A DNA stretch of 17,495 nucleotides from an uncultured Oscillospiraceae bacterium. GTDB lineage: Bacteria; Bacillota; Clostridia; Oscillospirales; Oscillospiraceae. The DNA is taken from the NCBI GenBank assembly GCA_934597585.1, contig CAKTSA010000033.1, forward strand, positions 1 to 17,495, given 5' to 3'. The position numbers and the translations under genes were made by a program. This document shows, piece after piece, positions 1 to 7,763 of the stretch. A model generated the notes under the pieces. That model was not told the DNA's origin, did no database searches, and worked only from the letters and a program-made list of their open reading frames with translations. The stretch's first letter is position 1, and each line of letters opens with the position of its first letter.

Positions 1-15
1 GCTGCCATGAATCTC

Positions 16-45
16 AAAAAACTGGCCCTCTGGAAGTGGAGCCAC
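16..45 (-). terminator. possible weak terminator after the HAD phosphatase gene
   Basis: Read on the minus strand, an imperfect short stem (TGGCTC pairing with GAGGGCCA, with a GG bulge) is followed by a run of six T, about 35 bases past the stop codon of the HAD gene. The stem is short and bulged, so this is a guess. The rest of 1-80 shows nothing I can support as a gene. Confidence 0.3.
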
Positions 46-80
46 TCTGATTTCTTTGTTTTTCTGCCCTTTTTCTTGTT

Positions 81-887
81 TCACTTTGCGCCCTGGGCCA
101 GCACCGGGATGTCGCCCACACCGTCCAGCACGATGCTGGGGCGGTAGGCGTAGGTCTTCAGCGTCTCGCGGGTGGAGACGCCGGACAGCACCAGGACGGT
201 GGACATGCCGCTCTCCATGCCGGAGATCACGTCGGTATCCATGCGGTCACCCACCATCACCGCCTCGGCGGAGTGGCAGTGGAGCATCCGCAGACCGGTG
301 CGCATCATCAGGGGATTGGGCTTGCCGCAGAAGTAGGCCTGCTTGCCGGTGGCCATCTCGATGGGGGCGATCAGGGCGCGGCAGGCGGGGGCAATGCCGT
401 TTTCGATGGGGCCGGACACGTCGGAGTTGGCGCCGATGAGCTTGGCGCCCGCCATCACCAGATTGGTGGCCTTGGTCAGGGTGTCCAGGGAATAGGAGCG
501 GCCCTCGCCCACCACCACGTAGTCGGGGTTCACGTCGTTCATGGTGATGCCGGCGTCATACAGGGCGTTCAGCAGTCCCGCCTCGCCGATGGCGAACACG
601 GAACAGCCGGGGGCCTGTTCCTTCAGGAATGCCGCCGTGGCCAGGGCGCTGGTATAGAAGTGCTCCTCCGGCACGTCCAGACCCATGCGGGCCAGCTTCT
701 GGTTCAGCTCACGGGGCGTATAGCCGCTGTTGTTGGTCAGGAAGAGATACTCCTTGTCCTCGTCGTGGAGCCACTGGATGAACTCCGCCACACCGGGCAG
801 AATGCGGTTGCCGTGGTAGATGACGCCGTCCATATCGCAGATAAAGCCTTTTTTCGCGTTGAAATCGAGAGAAGCAAATGGATCCAT
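81..887 (-). CDS. HAD-IIA family phosphatase (NagD / 4-nitrophenylphosphatase-like)
   Basis: A cytoplasmic haloacid-dehalogenase-type hydrolase that probably removes phosphate from a small phosphorylated metabolite; the natural substrate cannot be told from sequence. The 268-residue protein has the motifs in order: the nucleophile motif DMDGVIYHG (Asp18 and Asp20), motif II LTNNSG near residues 50-55, the lysine motif GKPNP near residue 186, and the acidic motif VGDRMDTD near residue 215. The cap domain between motifs II and III places it in subclass IIA with NagD, AraL and pyridoxal/phosphoglycolate phosphatases. Length is normal for the family. The start at 887 has only a modest GGGCGG-like ribosome site about 10 bases upstream. 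It has its own promoter-like sequence, so it need not be co-transcribed with the hydrolase gene upstream. Family is secure; substrate unknown. Confidence 0.93.
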   Translation of the reverse strand: MDPFASLDFNAKKGFICDMDGVIYHGNRILPGVAEFIQWLHDEDKEYLFLTNNSGYTPRELNQKLARMGLDVPEEHFYTSALATAAFLKEQAPGCSVFAIGEAGLLNALYDAGITMNDVNPDYVVVGEGRSYSLDTLTKATNLVMAGAKLIGANSDVSGPIENGIAPACRALIAPIEMATGKQAYFCGKPNPLMMRTGLRMLHCHSAEAVMVGDRMDTDVISGMESGMSTVLVLSGVSTRETLKTYAYRPSIVLDGVGDIPVLAQGAK

Positions 888-931
888 AGGTTGTTTCCCG
901 CCCTTCGTTTGGATTTTTTGATAGCAGTACC

Positions 932-960
932 ACTATACCATGCCGCAAGGCGGCCGTCTA
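932..960 (-). promoter_or_regulatory. putative sigma-A promoter of the HAD phosphatase gene
   Basis: On the minus strand, TAGACG (955-960) and TATAGT (932-937) are separated by exactly 17 bases, about 45 bases before the start codon. The spacer holds a perfect 5-bp inverted repeat (GCCGC-N3-GCGGC, 942-954) that could be an operator. Prediction from consensus only. Confidence 0.5.
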
Positions 961-997
961 CCAGGAAAAGGTAAAATCTTTTGGGCCGGCGGCTGTT

Positions 998-1888
998 TCA
1001 CCACTGGGCGACGAAGGCCAGCGTCTCCCGCAGGGAGTCCATGCGGTCTTTCCGGCCCGGCTCCCTGTTTTTCCCCCGCTCACCCCGGAAGAACTTTGCG
1101 CTGGGCAGGTCCAGGGGGACGAACAGATGGCTGCCGTGGTCGTAGCTCAGATGGCGGAAGGCGTAGGGAAAATGGTGGTCCCGCAGGCGCTGCAGGAGCT
1201 TCTCTGCCGCAAGCTCGGACGGCCACATGGTGTCCATTTTCGAGGAGATCAGCAGCACGGGGCCGGTGATGCGCTCCGCCCGGATCTCCGCGGCGGGGGC
1301 GGGGTGCTGGGCAAGGGGCAGATAGAGGTCGTACATGGTGAGCTCCCTCATCCGGCTGCTTTTCCGCAGGATTTGGCCCAGGGGAAATTTCTCTGTGGGG
1401 TAGGGGGTATAGGGGACCTCCTCGCCATGGAAGCTCCAGCTGCTCCCCGGCAGGAAGGAGACGCCCCTGTCCTTGACAAAGCCCTGGCACACGGTGTTGA
1501 TGGGGGCCACGGCGATCACCGCGTTGACCAGGTCCGGCAGGAGGCTCGCCGCCGTCAGGGCCAGCTCGGCGCCCTTCGAAATGCCCCACAGGCCCACCTT
1601 TTCATAGCCCATATCGTGTAGCCGCTTTGCGGCGGCCTCGACAAAATCAATGGGAATGCGGGAGAACTGACGCGGCAGGTCCTCCTCCAGCACATAGGCC
1701 AGGGCCAGCGTCGTCAGCCCGTGGGACTGGAAAACACCGGCCAGCATCCGGGAGAGCGCCGCGCCCCCGTCACTGCCGCTGAAGCAGATGAGCGCTTTTC
1801 CCGGGTATGCATTCTCTACCGGAAGGAAGATCTCTCCGTAAAACCCATCCTGTCTGACATGATACGTATGATCCGCTGCCTGAGACAT
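998..1888 (-). CDS. alpha/beta hydrolase with BAAT / acyl-CoA thioester hydrolase C-terminal-type domain
   Basis: A serine hydrolase of the dienelactone-hydrolase/BAAT-C group, likely a cytoplasmic (thio)esterase or acyltransferase; the substrate is unknown. The start at 1888 (MSQAADH) is chosen over an ATG 21 bases upstream because that earlier ATG overlaps the AAAGGAG ribosome site that serves 1888 at 9-base spacing. The resulting protein has 296 residues. The nucleophile elbow is GISKGAE with Ser104, the acid is probably the Asp in SSKMDTMWPS, and the histidine is in YDHGSHLF. The stretch of basic and acidic residues after the His (FFRGERGKNREPGRKDR) is a surface insertion before the last helix. 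There is no signal peptide. It is transcribed away from the LTA-synthase-like gene and has its own predicted promoter. Fold is confident, function is not. Confidence 0.88.
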   Translation of the reverse strand: MSQAADHTYHVRQDGFYGEIFLPVENAYPGKALICFSGSDGGAALSRMLAGVFQSHGLTTLALAYVLEEDLPRQFSRIPIDFVEAAAKRLHDMGYEKVGLWGISKGAELALTAASLLPDLVNAVIAVAPINTVCQGFVKDRGVSFLPGSSWSFHGEEVPYTPYPTEKFPLGQILRKSSRMRELTMYDLYLPLAQHPAPAAEIRAERITGPVLLISSKMDTMWPSELAAEKLLQRLRDHHFPYAFRHLSYDHGSHLFVPLDLPSAKFFRGERGKNREPGRKDRMDSLRETLAFVAQW

Positions 1889-1932
1889 GGTCCCTCGCTC
1901 CTTTCGCAAGCGTCTGCAATCGTTTGATCTTA

Positions 1933-1961
1933 CCTATACCACAATTCTGGGAGCCTGTAAA
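1933..1961 (-). promoter_or_regulatory. putative promoter of the alpha/beta hydrolase gene
   Basis: On the minus strand TTTACA (1956-1961) and TATAGG (1933-1938) are 17 bases apart, about 45 bases before the start codon at 1888. The -35 matches five of six consensus bases. Predicted from sequence only. Confidence 0.5.
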
Positions 1962-1968
1962 TAGGGAG

Positions 1969-1992
1969 TCTCCGCCTGTGGGATGGCGGAGA
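1969..1992. repeat. 8-bp inverted repeat between two divergent promoters
   Basis: TCTCCGCC (1969-1976) and GGCGGAGA (1985-1992) are perfect inverted arms around an 8-base loop. It lies just upstream of the minus-strand hydrolase promoter and about 60 bases upstream of the plus-strand promoter. It has no T-tract, so it is not a terminator; an operator or REP-like scrap are possible. Confidence 0.45.
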
Positions 1993-2050
1993 GCGGCAGA
2001 AGTCCGCCGCGGGGGCTTGTAAATCTTTCTTGAATTTTTCGTGAGAGTCA

Positions 2051-2079
2051 TTGATTTTTTCCGGCAATTACAGTATGAT
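2051..2079 (+). promoter_or_regulatory. putative sigma-A promoter of the LTA-synthase-like gene
   Basis: TTGATT (2051-2056) and TATGAT (2074-2079) are separated by 17 bases, giving a leader of roughly 60 bases before the ATG at 2148. A TAGGAG ribosome site at 2136-2141 sits 6 bases before that ATG. This is one of the better promoter matches in the window. Confidence 0.65.
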
Positions 2080-2147
2080 ATGCCTCGCGACTCTTTTTGA
2101 CAAAATTTCCCCTCCCCTGGAAGGGATGCTCTCAGTAGGAGAAATAT

Positions 2148-4820
2148 ATGCTGAAAACGAAGAATATCGAGATATCTAATCCCCCTCAGGCGCCTCACGA
2201 GGCGCCTGAGCCGGCGCAGGACCTGCGCCGCAGCCTCTGGAAAGCGTGGAGACGCAGTCTGCTGCTGTTCTGCTTTACCAGCGTCTATGTGGAGCTGTGC
2301 CTGCACCTGTGCGTCTATCGCTCGCTGGACAGGCGGGCGGTCTATCTGGTGCTGTTCGGCCTGCTGGGCGGCGTGGTCTGCTCGCTGCTGACTGTGCATC
2401 TGCCCAGGATCCTGCGGCAGATCGTGGGGGCGCTCCTGATCACCATACAGGTGCTGTTTGCCGAGGTACAGCTGGTCTATCAGGCCATCTTCGGCAACTT
2501 TATGCCCATCAGCCAGGTCAGCATGGGCGAGAATGTCATCGTCAACTTCAACTCCCAGATCCTGTACGGCATCGGCAAGAATCTGGTGCCCATCCTTCTG
2601 CTGCTGGTGCCGCTGATCGGAATGATCCTGTGCCTGACCCTGCGGAGGATAAAGGTGCTGAAGGTGCGGCTGGGCTGGAAGCAGGCCCTGGCCACCCTGG
2701 GGATCCTGCTGACGCTGCTGCTGGTGACGGCGGGGATCATGTACGCCGGGCGGAACAAGCCCTTTTCCGTGTACAAAATCTTCACCAATGTGAACACCTC
2801 CACCGACAGCAGCTTCAAAAACGTGGGCATGCTGGCCACCACGGCCCAGGAGCTCCGCTATATGCTCTTCGACAACGACGGCGGCTTCATCATCACGCCG
2901 TCCTCGCTGGGCACGGCCACCAGACAGCTCTACAGCAGCAATTCCTATAACGTGATCGAGAGCATCGACTTCCCGAAGCTGGCAGAGTCCACCGACGATG
3001 CCATGTGCAGGACCACGGACGAATATCTGGCGCAGGTGGTCCCCACCCGGAAGAACAGCTACACCGGGCTTTTGCAGGACTATAACCTGATCACCATCTG
3101 CGCCGAGAGCTTCTGCCCCTGGTTCATCAGCGAGGAGCTGACGCCCACCCTGTACAAGCTGTCCCACACGGGCATTATCTTCGATAATTACTACGGCACC
3201 TTCCAGTCCGTCACCACCAACGGCGAATACACTATGTGCATGGGCCTCTATCCCGACATGTCCCGCACCAAGACGGATTCCAGCTTCAACGTGGCGGGCA
3301 CCAACTACCTGCCCTTCTGCCTGGGCAACGCCCTGAAGGAGAAGGGCTATCAGACCTGGGGCTATCACGACTACATCGGCGATTTCTACAACCGGAACAT
3401 CACCCACGCAAACATGGGCTACACCTTTAAGGCGGCGGACTCCGGGCTGGACATGAAGATCGACTGGCCCTCCTCCGATCTGGAGATGATGGAGGCCTCG
3501 GTGGACGACTATCTCAGCAGCAAGGAGCCCTTCCACGCCTATTACATGACCTTCAGCGGCCACTATCAGTATAACTGGGACAACGCCATGAGCGACAAGA
3601 ACCGGGACGCGGTAAGAGACCTGCCCTACTCCGAGCCGGTGAAGGCGTATATCGCCTGCAATCTGGAGCTGGAGAACGCGCTGACCTATCTGATGGAGCG
3701 CTTGGAACAGGCGGGCGTGGCCGACAAGACCTGCATCGTGCTGACCAACGACCACTACCCCTACGGCCTGACGGAGGAGGAGTATAACGAGCTGGCGGGT
3801 CAGACCCTGGACACCACCTTTGAGAAGTACCGCAACAGCTTCATCTGCTACGTGCCCGGCCTCTCCGAGAATATCGTGGTGGACGAATACTGCTCCACGG
3901 CGGACATTCTGCCCACGCTGCTGAATCTGTTCGGCGTGGACTACGATTCCCGTCTGCTGGCGGGCGCCGACGTGCTGTCCAACGGTGTACATATCGCGGT
4001 GCTGTCGGACAAGTCCTTCCTGACGAAGACCTTCCGGTATGACGCCGGCACGGAGACGGTGATCCCCGCCGATGAGAGCATCACGATCTCCGACGAGCTG
4101 CTGGCTGCCTATCGTCTGTATGTGGACAACAAGTTCCAGATGTCCAGCAACATCGTCAACAGCGACTACTACGCCCACGTCTTCGGCAAGGCGTCCAGCG
4201 GCGGCAGCCTGGAGGATACGGTGGTGTTTACGGACATCACGGGCATCTTCAACCAGGCCAGCGTCCTCTATATGTACCGCAACGGGTATATAGACCCGGA
4301 GACGCCGGACACCTTCGGCGGAAAGGCCACGGCAAAGGTGGGGGAATTTGTGGACGTGCTGTACCGCATCGCCCAGCGGCCGGAGACGGACAACTCCGCC
4401 CTGCCGCCGGACTATGAGAGCGAGAAATTCAACGGCTCCGCCTGTCCCTACTACGATGCCGTGTGCTGGGCCTATCAGACGCGGCTGCTCCGGCAGAGCG
4501 ACCTGCACACCGCCTATGACGATGACATGGATTATCAGACGGCCTGTCTGCTGATCTACCGCTACGCCGCCCTGGCCGGCATTGACATCCGCGTAGATCA
4601 GGTGATGCTGCGGCAGACCATGCGGGAAAATTCCTGGCTCAACAGCGCGGTCGTCAAGGCCATGCTCTGGTGCGACCAAACGGACATCACCACCCGCGAC
4701 AGCGAACTGGGCGAGCTGCTGGCAGCCTACGACACCCATATCAGCCGCTATCAGATGACGTCGTTCCTGTTCTATCTGTGTACCTATGAGCTGGATCTGG
4801 GCAGCAGCGCATCATCATAA
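2148..4820 (+). CDS. LTA-synthase-family membrane sulfatase with C-terminal SLH-like repeats
   Basis: Membrane enzyme of the alkaline phosphatase/sulfatase superfamily resembling lipoteichoic acid synthase, which transfers glycerol-phosphate from phosphatidylglycerol onto a growing chain outside the membrane. Of 890 residues, about 35-200 hold five hydrophobic segments (roughly 37-57, 65-84, 92-115, 146-165, 181-200), as in LtaS. The catalytic domain spans about 310-620: metal ligand Glu320 in CAESF, the nucleophile threonine in TTNGEYT (Thr356, less likely Thr357), and the metal pair Asp535-His536 in LTNDHYPYG, then STADILPTLLNLFG. Residues about 690-885 are unusual: three repeats of about 50 residues in SLH style, beginning with FTDITGIF, with the third carrying ISRYQMTSFLF in place of the ITRAE motif. 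The usual LtaS ends soon after the catalytic domain. Whether it makes LTA or another phosphoglycerol-decorated polymer is not decided. Confidence 0.9.
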   Translation: MLKTKNIEISNPPQAPHEAPEPAQDLRRSLWKAWRRSLLLFCFTSVYVELCLHLCVYRSLDRRAVYLVLFGLLGGVVCSLLTVHLPRILRQIVGALLITIQVLFAEVQLVYQAIFGNFMPISQVSMGENVIVNFNSQILYGIGKNLVPILLLLVPLIGMILCLTLRRIKVLKVRLGWKQALATLGILLTLLLVTAGIMYAGRNKPFSVYKIFTNVNTSTDSSFKNVGMLATTAQELRYMLFDNDGGFIITPSSLGTATRQLYSSNSYNVIESIDFPKLAESTDDAMCRTTDEYLAQVVPTRKNSYTGLLQDYNLITICAESFCPWFISEELTPTLYKLSHTGIIFDNYYGTFQSVTTNGEYTMCMGLYPDMSRTKTDSSFNVAGTNYLPFCLGNALKEKGYQTWGYHDYIGDFYNRNITHANMGYTFKAADSGLDMKIDWPSSDLEMMEASVDDYLSSKEPFHAYYMTFSGHYQYNWDNAMSDKNRDAVRDLPYSEPVKAYIACNLELENALTYLMERLEQAGVADKTCIVLTNDHYPYGLTEEEYNELAGQTLDTTFEKYRNSFICYVPGLSENIVVDEYCSTADILPTLLNLFGVDYDSRLLAGADVLSNGVHIAVLSDKSFLTKTFRYDAGTETVIPADESITISDELLAAYRLYVDNKFQMSSNIVNSDYYAHVFGKASSGGSLEDTVVFTDITGIFNQASVLYMYRNGYIDPETPDTFGGKATAKVGEFVDVLYRIAQRPETDNSALPPDYESEKFNGSACPYYDAVCWAYQTRLLRQSDLHTAYDDDMDYQTACLLIYRYAALAGIDIRVDQVMLRQTMRENSWLNSAVVKAMLWCDQTDITTRDSELGELLAAYDTHISRYQMTSFLFYLCTYELDLGSSASS

Positions 4821-4829
4821 AGAACAAAT

Positions 4830-4869
4830 AACGAAAGGAATGGCGCAAGTCTGTGCCATTCCTTTCGTT
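4830..4869 (+). terminator. strong intrinsic terminator after the LTA-synthase-like gene
   Basis: Arms 4830-4847 and 4852-4869 pair along 18 positions with one G-T wobble around a 4-base loop (AGTC), ten bases after the stop codon. The right arm ends in CGTTTTA. The A-rich left end means it may also act weakly on the other strand, but no minus-strand gene needs it there. Confidence 0.85.
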
Positions 4870-4898
4870 TTATGGGGCGATGCCGCGCCGGCGGGGCT

Positions 4899-4926
4899 TT
4901 GCCCTCTCCCCTCTTTCTGGTAAAAT
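4899..4926 (+). promoter_or_regulatory. possible promoter of the sigma/anti-sigma pair
   Basis: TTGCCC (4899-4904) and TAAAAT (4921-4926) are 16 bases apart, about 80 bases before the start codon at 5010. ECF sigma factors often read their own promoters, and the leader between 4927 and 4990 could hold a second, non-sigma-A promoter, but I cannot recognise one there. Confidence 0.35.
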
Positions 4927-5009
4927 GATAAAAATTCCCAAAAATGTGTCATATCCGCCGGGAAAAAGGTAGTTTATCTATAGAGGGCGAAAGGAGGGAG
5001 CCGCGCCAT

Positions 5010-5558
5010 ATGGATGACAGAGAGATTATCCGCTTATTTTTCCAGCGCTCAGAGCAGGCCATCACCGAGTTGTCCCGGAAGTACGGGGCGCTATGCTTTC
5101 AGATCGCCGACAGCATTCTGAATGATCGTCAGGACGCGGAGGAATGCGTGAATGACGCCTGGCTGGGGGCATGGAACAGTATCCCGCCGCAGACGCCCGA
5201 CCCGCTGAGAGCCTATCTCTGCCGCATCGTCCGCAATCACGCCCTGAAAAAGCACCGGGCCAACACCGCGCTGAAGCGGGGCAGCCGGTTCGAGGTGTCC
5301 CTGTCAGAGCTGGAGGCGTGCATCCCGGACAACTCGTTGGAGGAGCATGTCTCCGCAAACGAGCTGACAGCGCAGATCAACGCGTTTCTCTCCGCCCTGA
5401 AGCGGGAGGACCGGATCATGTTTGTGAAGCGCTACTGGTTCGCGGAATCCTTATCCGAGATCGCGGACGCCTTTGGCATCAGCGAGAACAATGCGTCTGT
5501 CCGGCTCAGCAGAATACGCAGGAAACTGCATAAACATCTGAAGGAGGTATCGCTATGA
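5010..5558 (+). CDS. sigma-70 family (ECF-type) RNA polymerase sigma factor
   Basis: An alternative sigma factor with only regions 2 and 4, directing RNA polymerase to a small regulon, usually in response to an envelope or environmental signal. The start at 5010 is chosen over an in-frame ATG at 4944 because AAGGAGGG at 4991-4998 precedes it; this gives 182 residues, the usual ECF size. Region 2 runs about 5-90: RQDAEECVNDAWLGAWN is the helix that contacts core polymerase and the -10, and DPLRAYLCRIVRNHALKKHR follows. Region 4 runs about 120-180, with the helix-turn-helix ESLSEIADAFGISENNASVRLSR. Its last four bases overlap the start of the next gene, as is typical for a sigma factor with its anti-sigma factor. 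The type is confident; which promoters it reads is unknown. Confidence 0.93.
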   Translation: MDDREIIRLFFQRSEQAITELSRKYGALCFQIADSILNDRQDAEECVNDAWLGAWNSIPPQTPDPLRAYLCRIVRNHALKKHRANTALKRGSRFEVSLSELEACIPDNSLEEHVSANELTAQINAFLSALKREDRIMFVKRYWFAESLSEIADAFGISENNASVRLSRIRRKLHKHLKEVSL

Positions 5559-6976
5559 TGGATCATAAGGCCGATAAGCTGATCTCCGCCATCGGAGACA
5601 TGGATACGGCATATCTGGAGGAGGCCCTTGACTATGGCGGCGCCAAAGCAAGCCGCAAGAGGATCCGCCGTTTTCCCAAATTATCTGCCGCGTGTGTGGC
5701 AGTGCTGGTCATACTGGGCCTGTCCGTGACCGCCTTCGCCATCAGCAGGATCCCGCTGTCATGGCGCGATATCTTTTCCTCCCGTCAGACCGTCATCGGC
5801 GACGAGGACGAGATCCCTGTGGTCTCCCAGCAGCCGGAGCCGCAGCAGCCCGCCGCAGCCACAGAGGAACTGCAGATCAAGATAGAAAAGGTGATCTCTG
5901 ACGAGCGGACCCTGTATCTTCTCTATTCCGTGAAGGCCAACGAGGGGGCGGTGTTGGATCAGAAGGGTTACTTTTTCGGCTTTGAGCTCTATTTCCCCGG
6001 TCAGATGATGTCCGGCGCCTACGTGTCGTATTTTCTGGAGCGGAAGGAGGGCGTACCGGAGAACGAACTGGAGGGCGTCGTACACGCCAACTGGCAGCCG
6101 GGCGGCAGCGCCAACGGCCTTGTGATAGATCTCTCCCACTGGCAGGAGAAAAAGTGGTTTGACGATGTGAAGGTGGACTTCGACGTGGCGGAAATGGTAG
6201 AAAATGCCGGAGAGAACGCCAACCTGCCCAAACTATTTGTGGGTCGTCTGCCGCAGTATCGGCACTGGTTTGTCAATGACCCTTTGATCGATTATCTATG
6301 GCAGCCGGGCGATGCGGATGTCAGGCTGCCCTACGGCGACCTGTCTATCTGCAACGCCGGCTGGGAGAATGGCGTCCTGCAGCTGGTCATGAAGGGGCCG
6401 GTGAACGAAAACATTTCAGCGCCTGAAAACTGGTATTTTATCGACACACGAACGGACACCATCATCTATCCGGAGCCGGAGGGCAATTACCGCACACCGG
6501 ACATGCTTGATCCGAGCGTAACGGACACCGACTGGCGTTACATCTGGGAATCTGTACTGGTTGACAAGGAGGCGCTCCCCTACCTTGAACTGCACTGGGG
6601 CGGAAAGAATATCTTTACCACTGTGCTGCCGGGGCACTGGCGGGTCACGCTGGACGAAACGCCCGTCACCGTGCAGAGCGAGGTGCTGGCAGAGAATGTT
6701 CCCCTGTCCTACGGCGGCGAGACGATCCTGGCAAAAAAGGTCGAGTGCTCCAAGCTGTCCATGGCGGTGTTTTTCGACAGCTATGTGGATTCCACCGCCG
6801 ATACCGGGCGATTTGAGATATTTGACGCAAATGGCGACCTTATCCCAAGCCGCTGGGGCTTTATCGCAGCACCGAACGAGGGCAGCTGTATGTTCCTGAC
6901 AGAGTTCGACGAGCCTATTGAACCGGAGACCGTCTGCAAGCTGACATATAACGGCAAGACCGTGTTTGAGCGGTAG
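5555..6976 (+). CDS. single-pass membrane protein, probable anti-sigma factor (DUF4179-like)
   Basis: Probably holds the preceding sigma factor at the membrane until a signal is sensed outside; this is inferred from context. The gene overlaps the sigma gene (ATG at 5555 within ATGATG; AAGGAGGT at 5541-5548), so translation is coupled. The 473-residue protein has a short cytoplasmic tail (1-42) with ISAIGDMDTAYLEEA, a motif I recall from the tails of many clostridial anti-sigma-like proteins, a basic patch SRKRIRRF, one TM helix at about 43-63, then about 400 residues outside. A Gln/Pro/Ala linker lies at about 91-103. There is no zinc-binding HxxxCxxC anti-sigma motif. The beta-rich outer part matches DUF4179-type proteins in layout and is otherwise unassigned. 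The start could equally be 5558. Confidence 0.8.
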   Translation: MMDHKADKLISAIGDMDTAYLEEALDYGGAKASRKRIRRFPKLSAACVAVLVILGLSVTAFAISRIPLSWRDIFSSRQTVIGDEDEIPVVSQQPEPQQPAAATEELQIKIEKVISDERTLYLLYSVKANEGAVLDQKGYFFGFELYFPGQMMSGAYVSYFLERKEGVPENELEGVVHANWQPGGSANGLVIDLSHWQEKKWFDDVKVDFDVAEMVENAGENANLPKLFVGRLPQYRHWFVNDPLIDYLWQPGDADVRLPYGDLSICNAGWENGVLQLVMKGPVNENISAPENWYFIDTRTDTIIYPEPEGNYRTPDMLDPSVTDTDWRYIWESVLVDKEALPYLELHWGGKNIFTTVLPGHWRVTLDETPVTVQSEVLAENVPLSYGGETILAKKVECSKLSMAVFFDSYVDSTADTGRFEIFDANGDLIPSRWGFIAAPNEGSCMFLTEFDEPIEPETVCKLTYNGKTVFER

Positions 6977-7111
6977 CCCCGGCGCAGGATCAGCGGCTTT
7001 CATCCCCACACAGCAGGAGCGCGCCGCTTCGCCGCTGCCGCAAAGGGCAGAGTTGGTCAATGCAAGGCCATCATATCTGAAGGCTGTGAACAAATCCCCT
7101 GCTTTTCGCTG

Positions 7112-7140
7112 TTGAGTTTTGAAAACATCCATGATACAAT
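7112..7140 (+). promoter_or_regulatory. putative sigma-A promoter of the ECF S-component gene
   Basis: TTGAGT (7112-7117) and TACAAT (7135-7140) are separated by 17 bases. Transcription would begin near 7147, only about 25 bases before the start codon, which leaves no room for a riboswitch. The stretch 6977-7111 shows no gene and no clear terminator. Confidence 0.65.
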
Positions 7141-7171
7141 AGCCGCAGCAGGAAAGAGAGGAGTCCCCATC

Positions 7172-7738
7172 ATGAAACACACTTCCCTGAAAAATCTGGT
7201 ACTGTCCGCCCTGTTCCTGGCCATCGGTCTCGTTTTGCCCTTCTTTATCGGCCAGATCCCCGCCATCGGCAAGATGCTGCTGCCCATGCATATTCCCGTT
7301 CTGCTGTGCGGCCTGATCTGCGGCTGGCAGTGGGGCCTGGGCGTCGGCTTCGTACTGCCGCTGCTGCGGTCGGTGCTGTTCGGCTTCCCCGCCATGTACC
7401 CCAACGCCGTCGGCATGGCCTTTGAGCTGGCGGTGTACGGCCTGGTCATCGGGTATCTCTACGCCCACAGCAAGTGGCAGTGCGTCAAGGCGCTGTACAA
7501 ATGCCTGATCCCCGCCATGGTGGCCGGCCGCCTGGTATGGGGCGCGGTGATGATCGTGCTGATGGGTTTGGGCGGCAGTGCCTTTACCTGGCAGCTGTTC
7601 ATCGGCGGCGCGGTGCTGAACGCCCTGCCCGGCATCGCCCTGCAGCTTATCTTGATCCCCGCCGTGATGGTACTGCTGGATCGGACGAAGCTGGTGCGCT
7701 TCTCCCGCCCCCAGCCGATGCCCGAACAGGCGGTATGA
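7172..7738 (+). CDS. ECF transporter S component (substrate-binding membrane subunit)
   Basis: Substrate-specific integral membrane subunit of an energy-coupling-factor importer, which captures a vitamin or similar micronutrient and works with a shared EcfT-EcfA-EcfA' module. The start at 7172 follows GAGAGGAG at 8-base spacing; an upstream in-frame ATG at 7112 lies inside the promoter and is rejected. The protein has 188 residues, normal for the family, with about six hydrophobic segments: 8-25, 40-65, 78-97, 112-132, 141-160 and 158-170. The loop FFIGQIPAIGKMLLPMHIPVLLCG with its Pro-Met-His motif is characteristic of a group of clostridial S components of unassigned substrate. No T or A components are nearby, so it would draw on an energising module encoded elsewhere. 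Family confident; substrate unknown. Confidence 0.9.
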   Translation: MKHTSLKNLVLSALFLAIGLVLPFFIGQIPAIGKMLLPMHIPVLLCGLICGWQWGLGVGFVLPLLRSVLFGFPAMYPNAVGMAFELAVYGLVIGYLYAHSKWQCVKALYKCLIPAMVAGRLVWGAVMIVLMGLGGSAFTWQLFIGGAVLNALPGIALQLILIPAVMVLLDRTKLVRFSRPQPMPEQAV

Positions 7739-7763
7739 CGACAGGCCTGCCGGAGGATACTCT

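Noticed and set aside
1..147. A plus-strand open stretch entering from the left edge, with an ATG at 7
   Set aside because: Only short, no ribosome site, and it runs antisense into the HAD gene; not supportable as a gene tail.
1770..4739. A 989-codon open frame on the minus strand opposite the LTA-synthase-like gene
   Set aside because: It mirrors a GC-rich gene with clear motifs, has low-complexity His/Gln/Val/Gly-rich composition and no recognisable domain; a codon-bias artefact.
6977..7171. Riboswitch upstream of the ECF S component
   Set aside because: The predicted transcription start leaves only about 25 bases of leader, and no conserved aptamer pattern is visible upstream.
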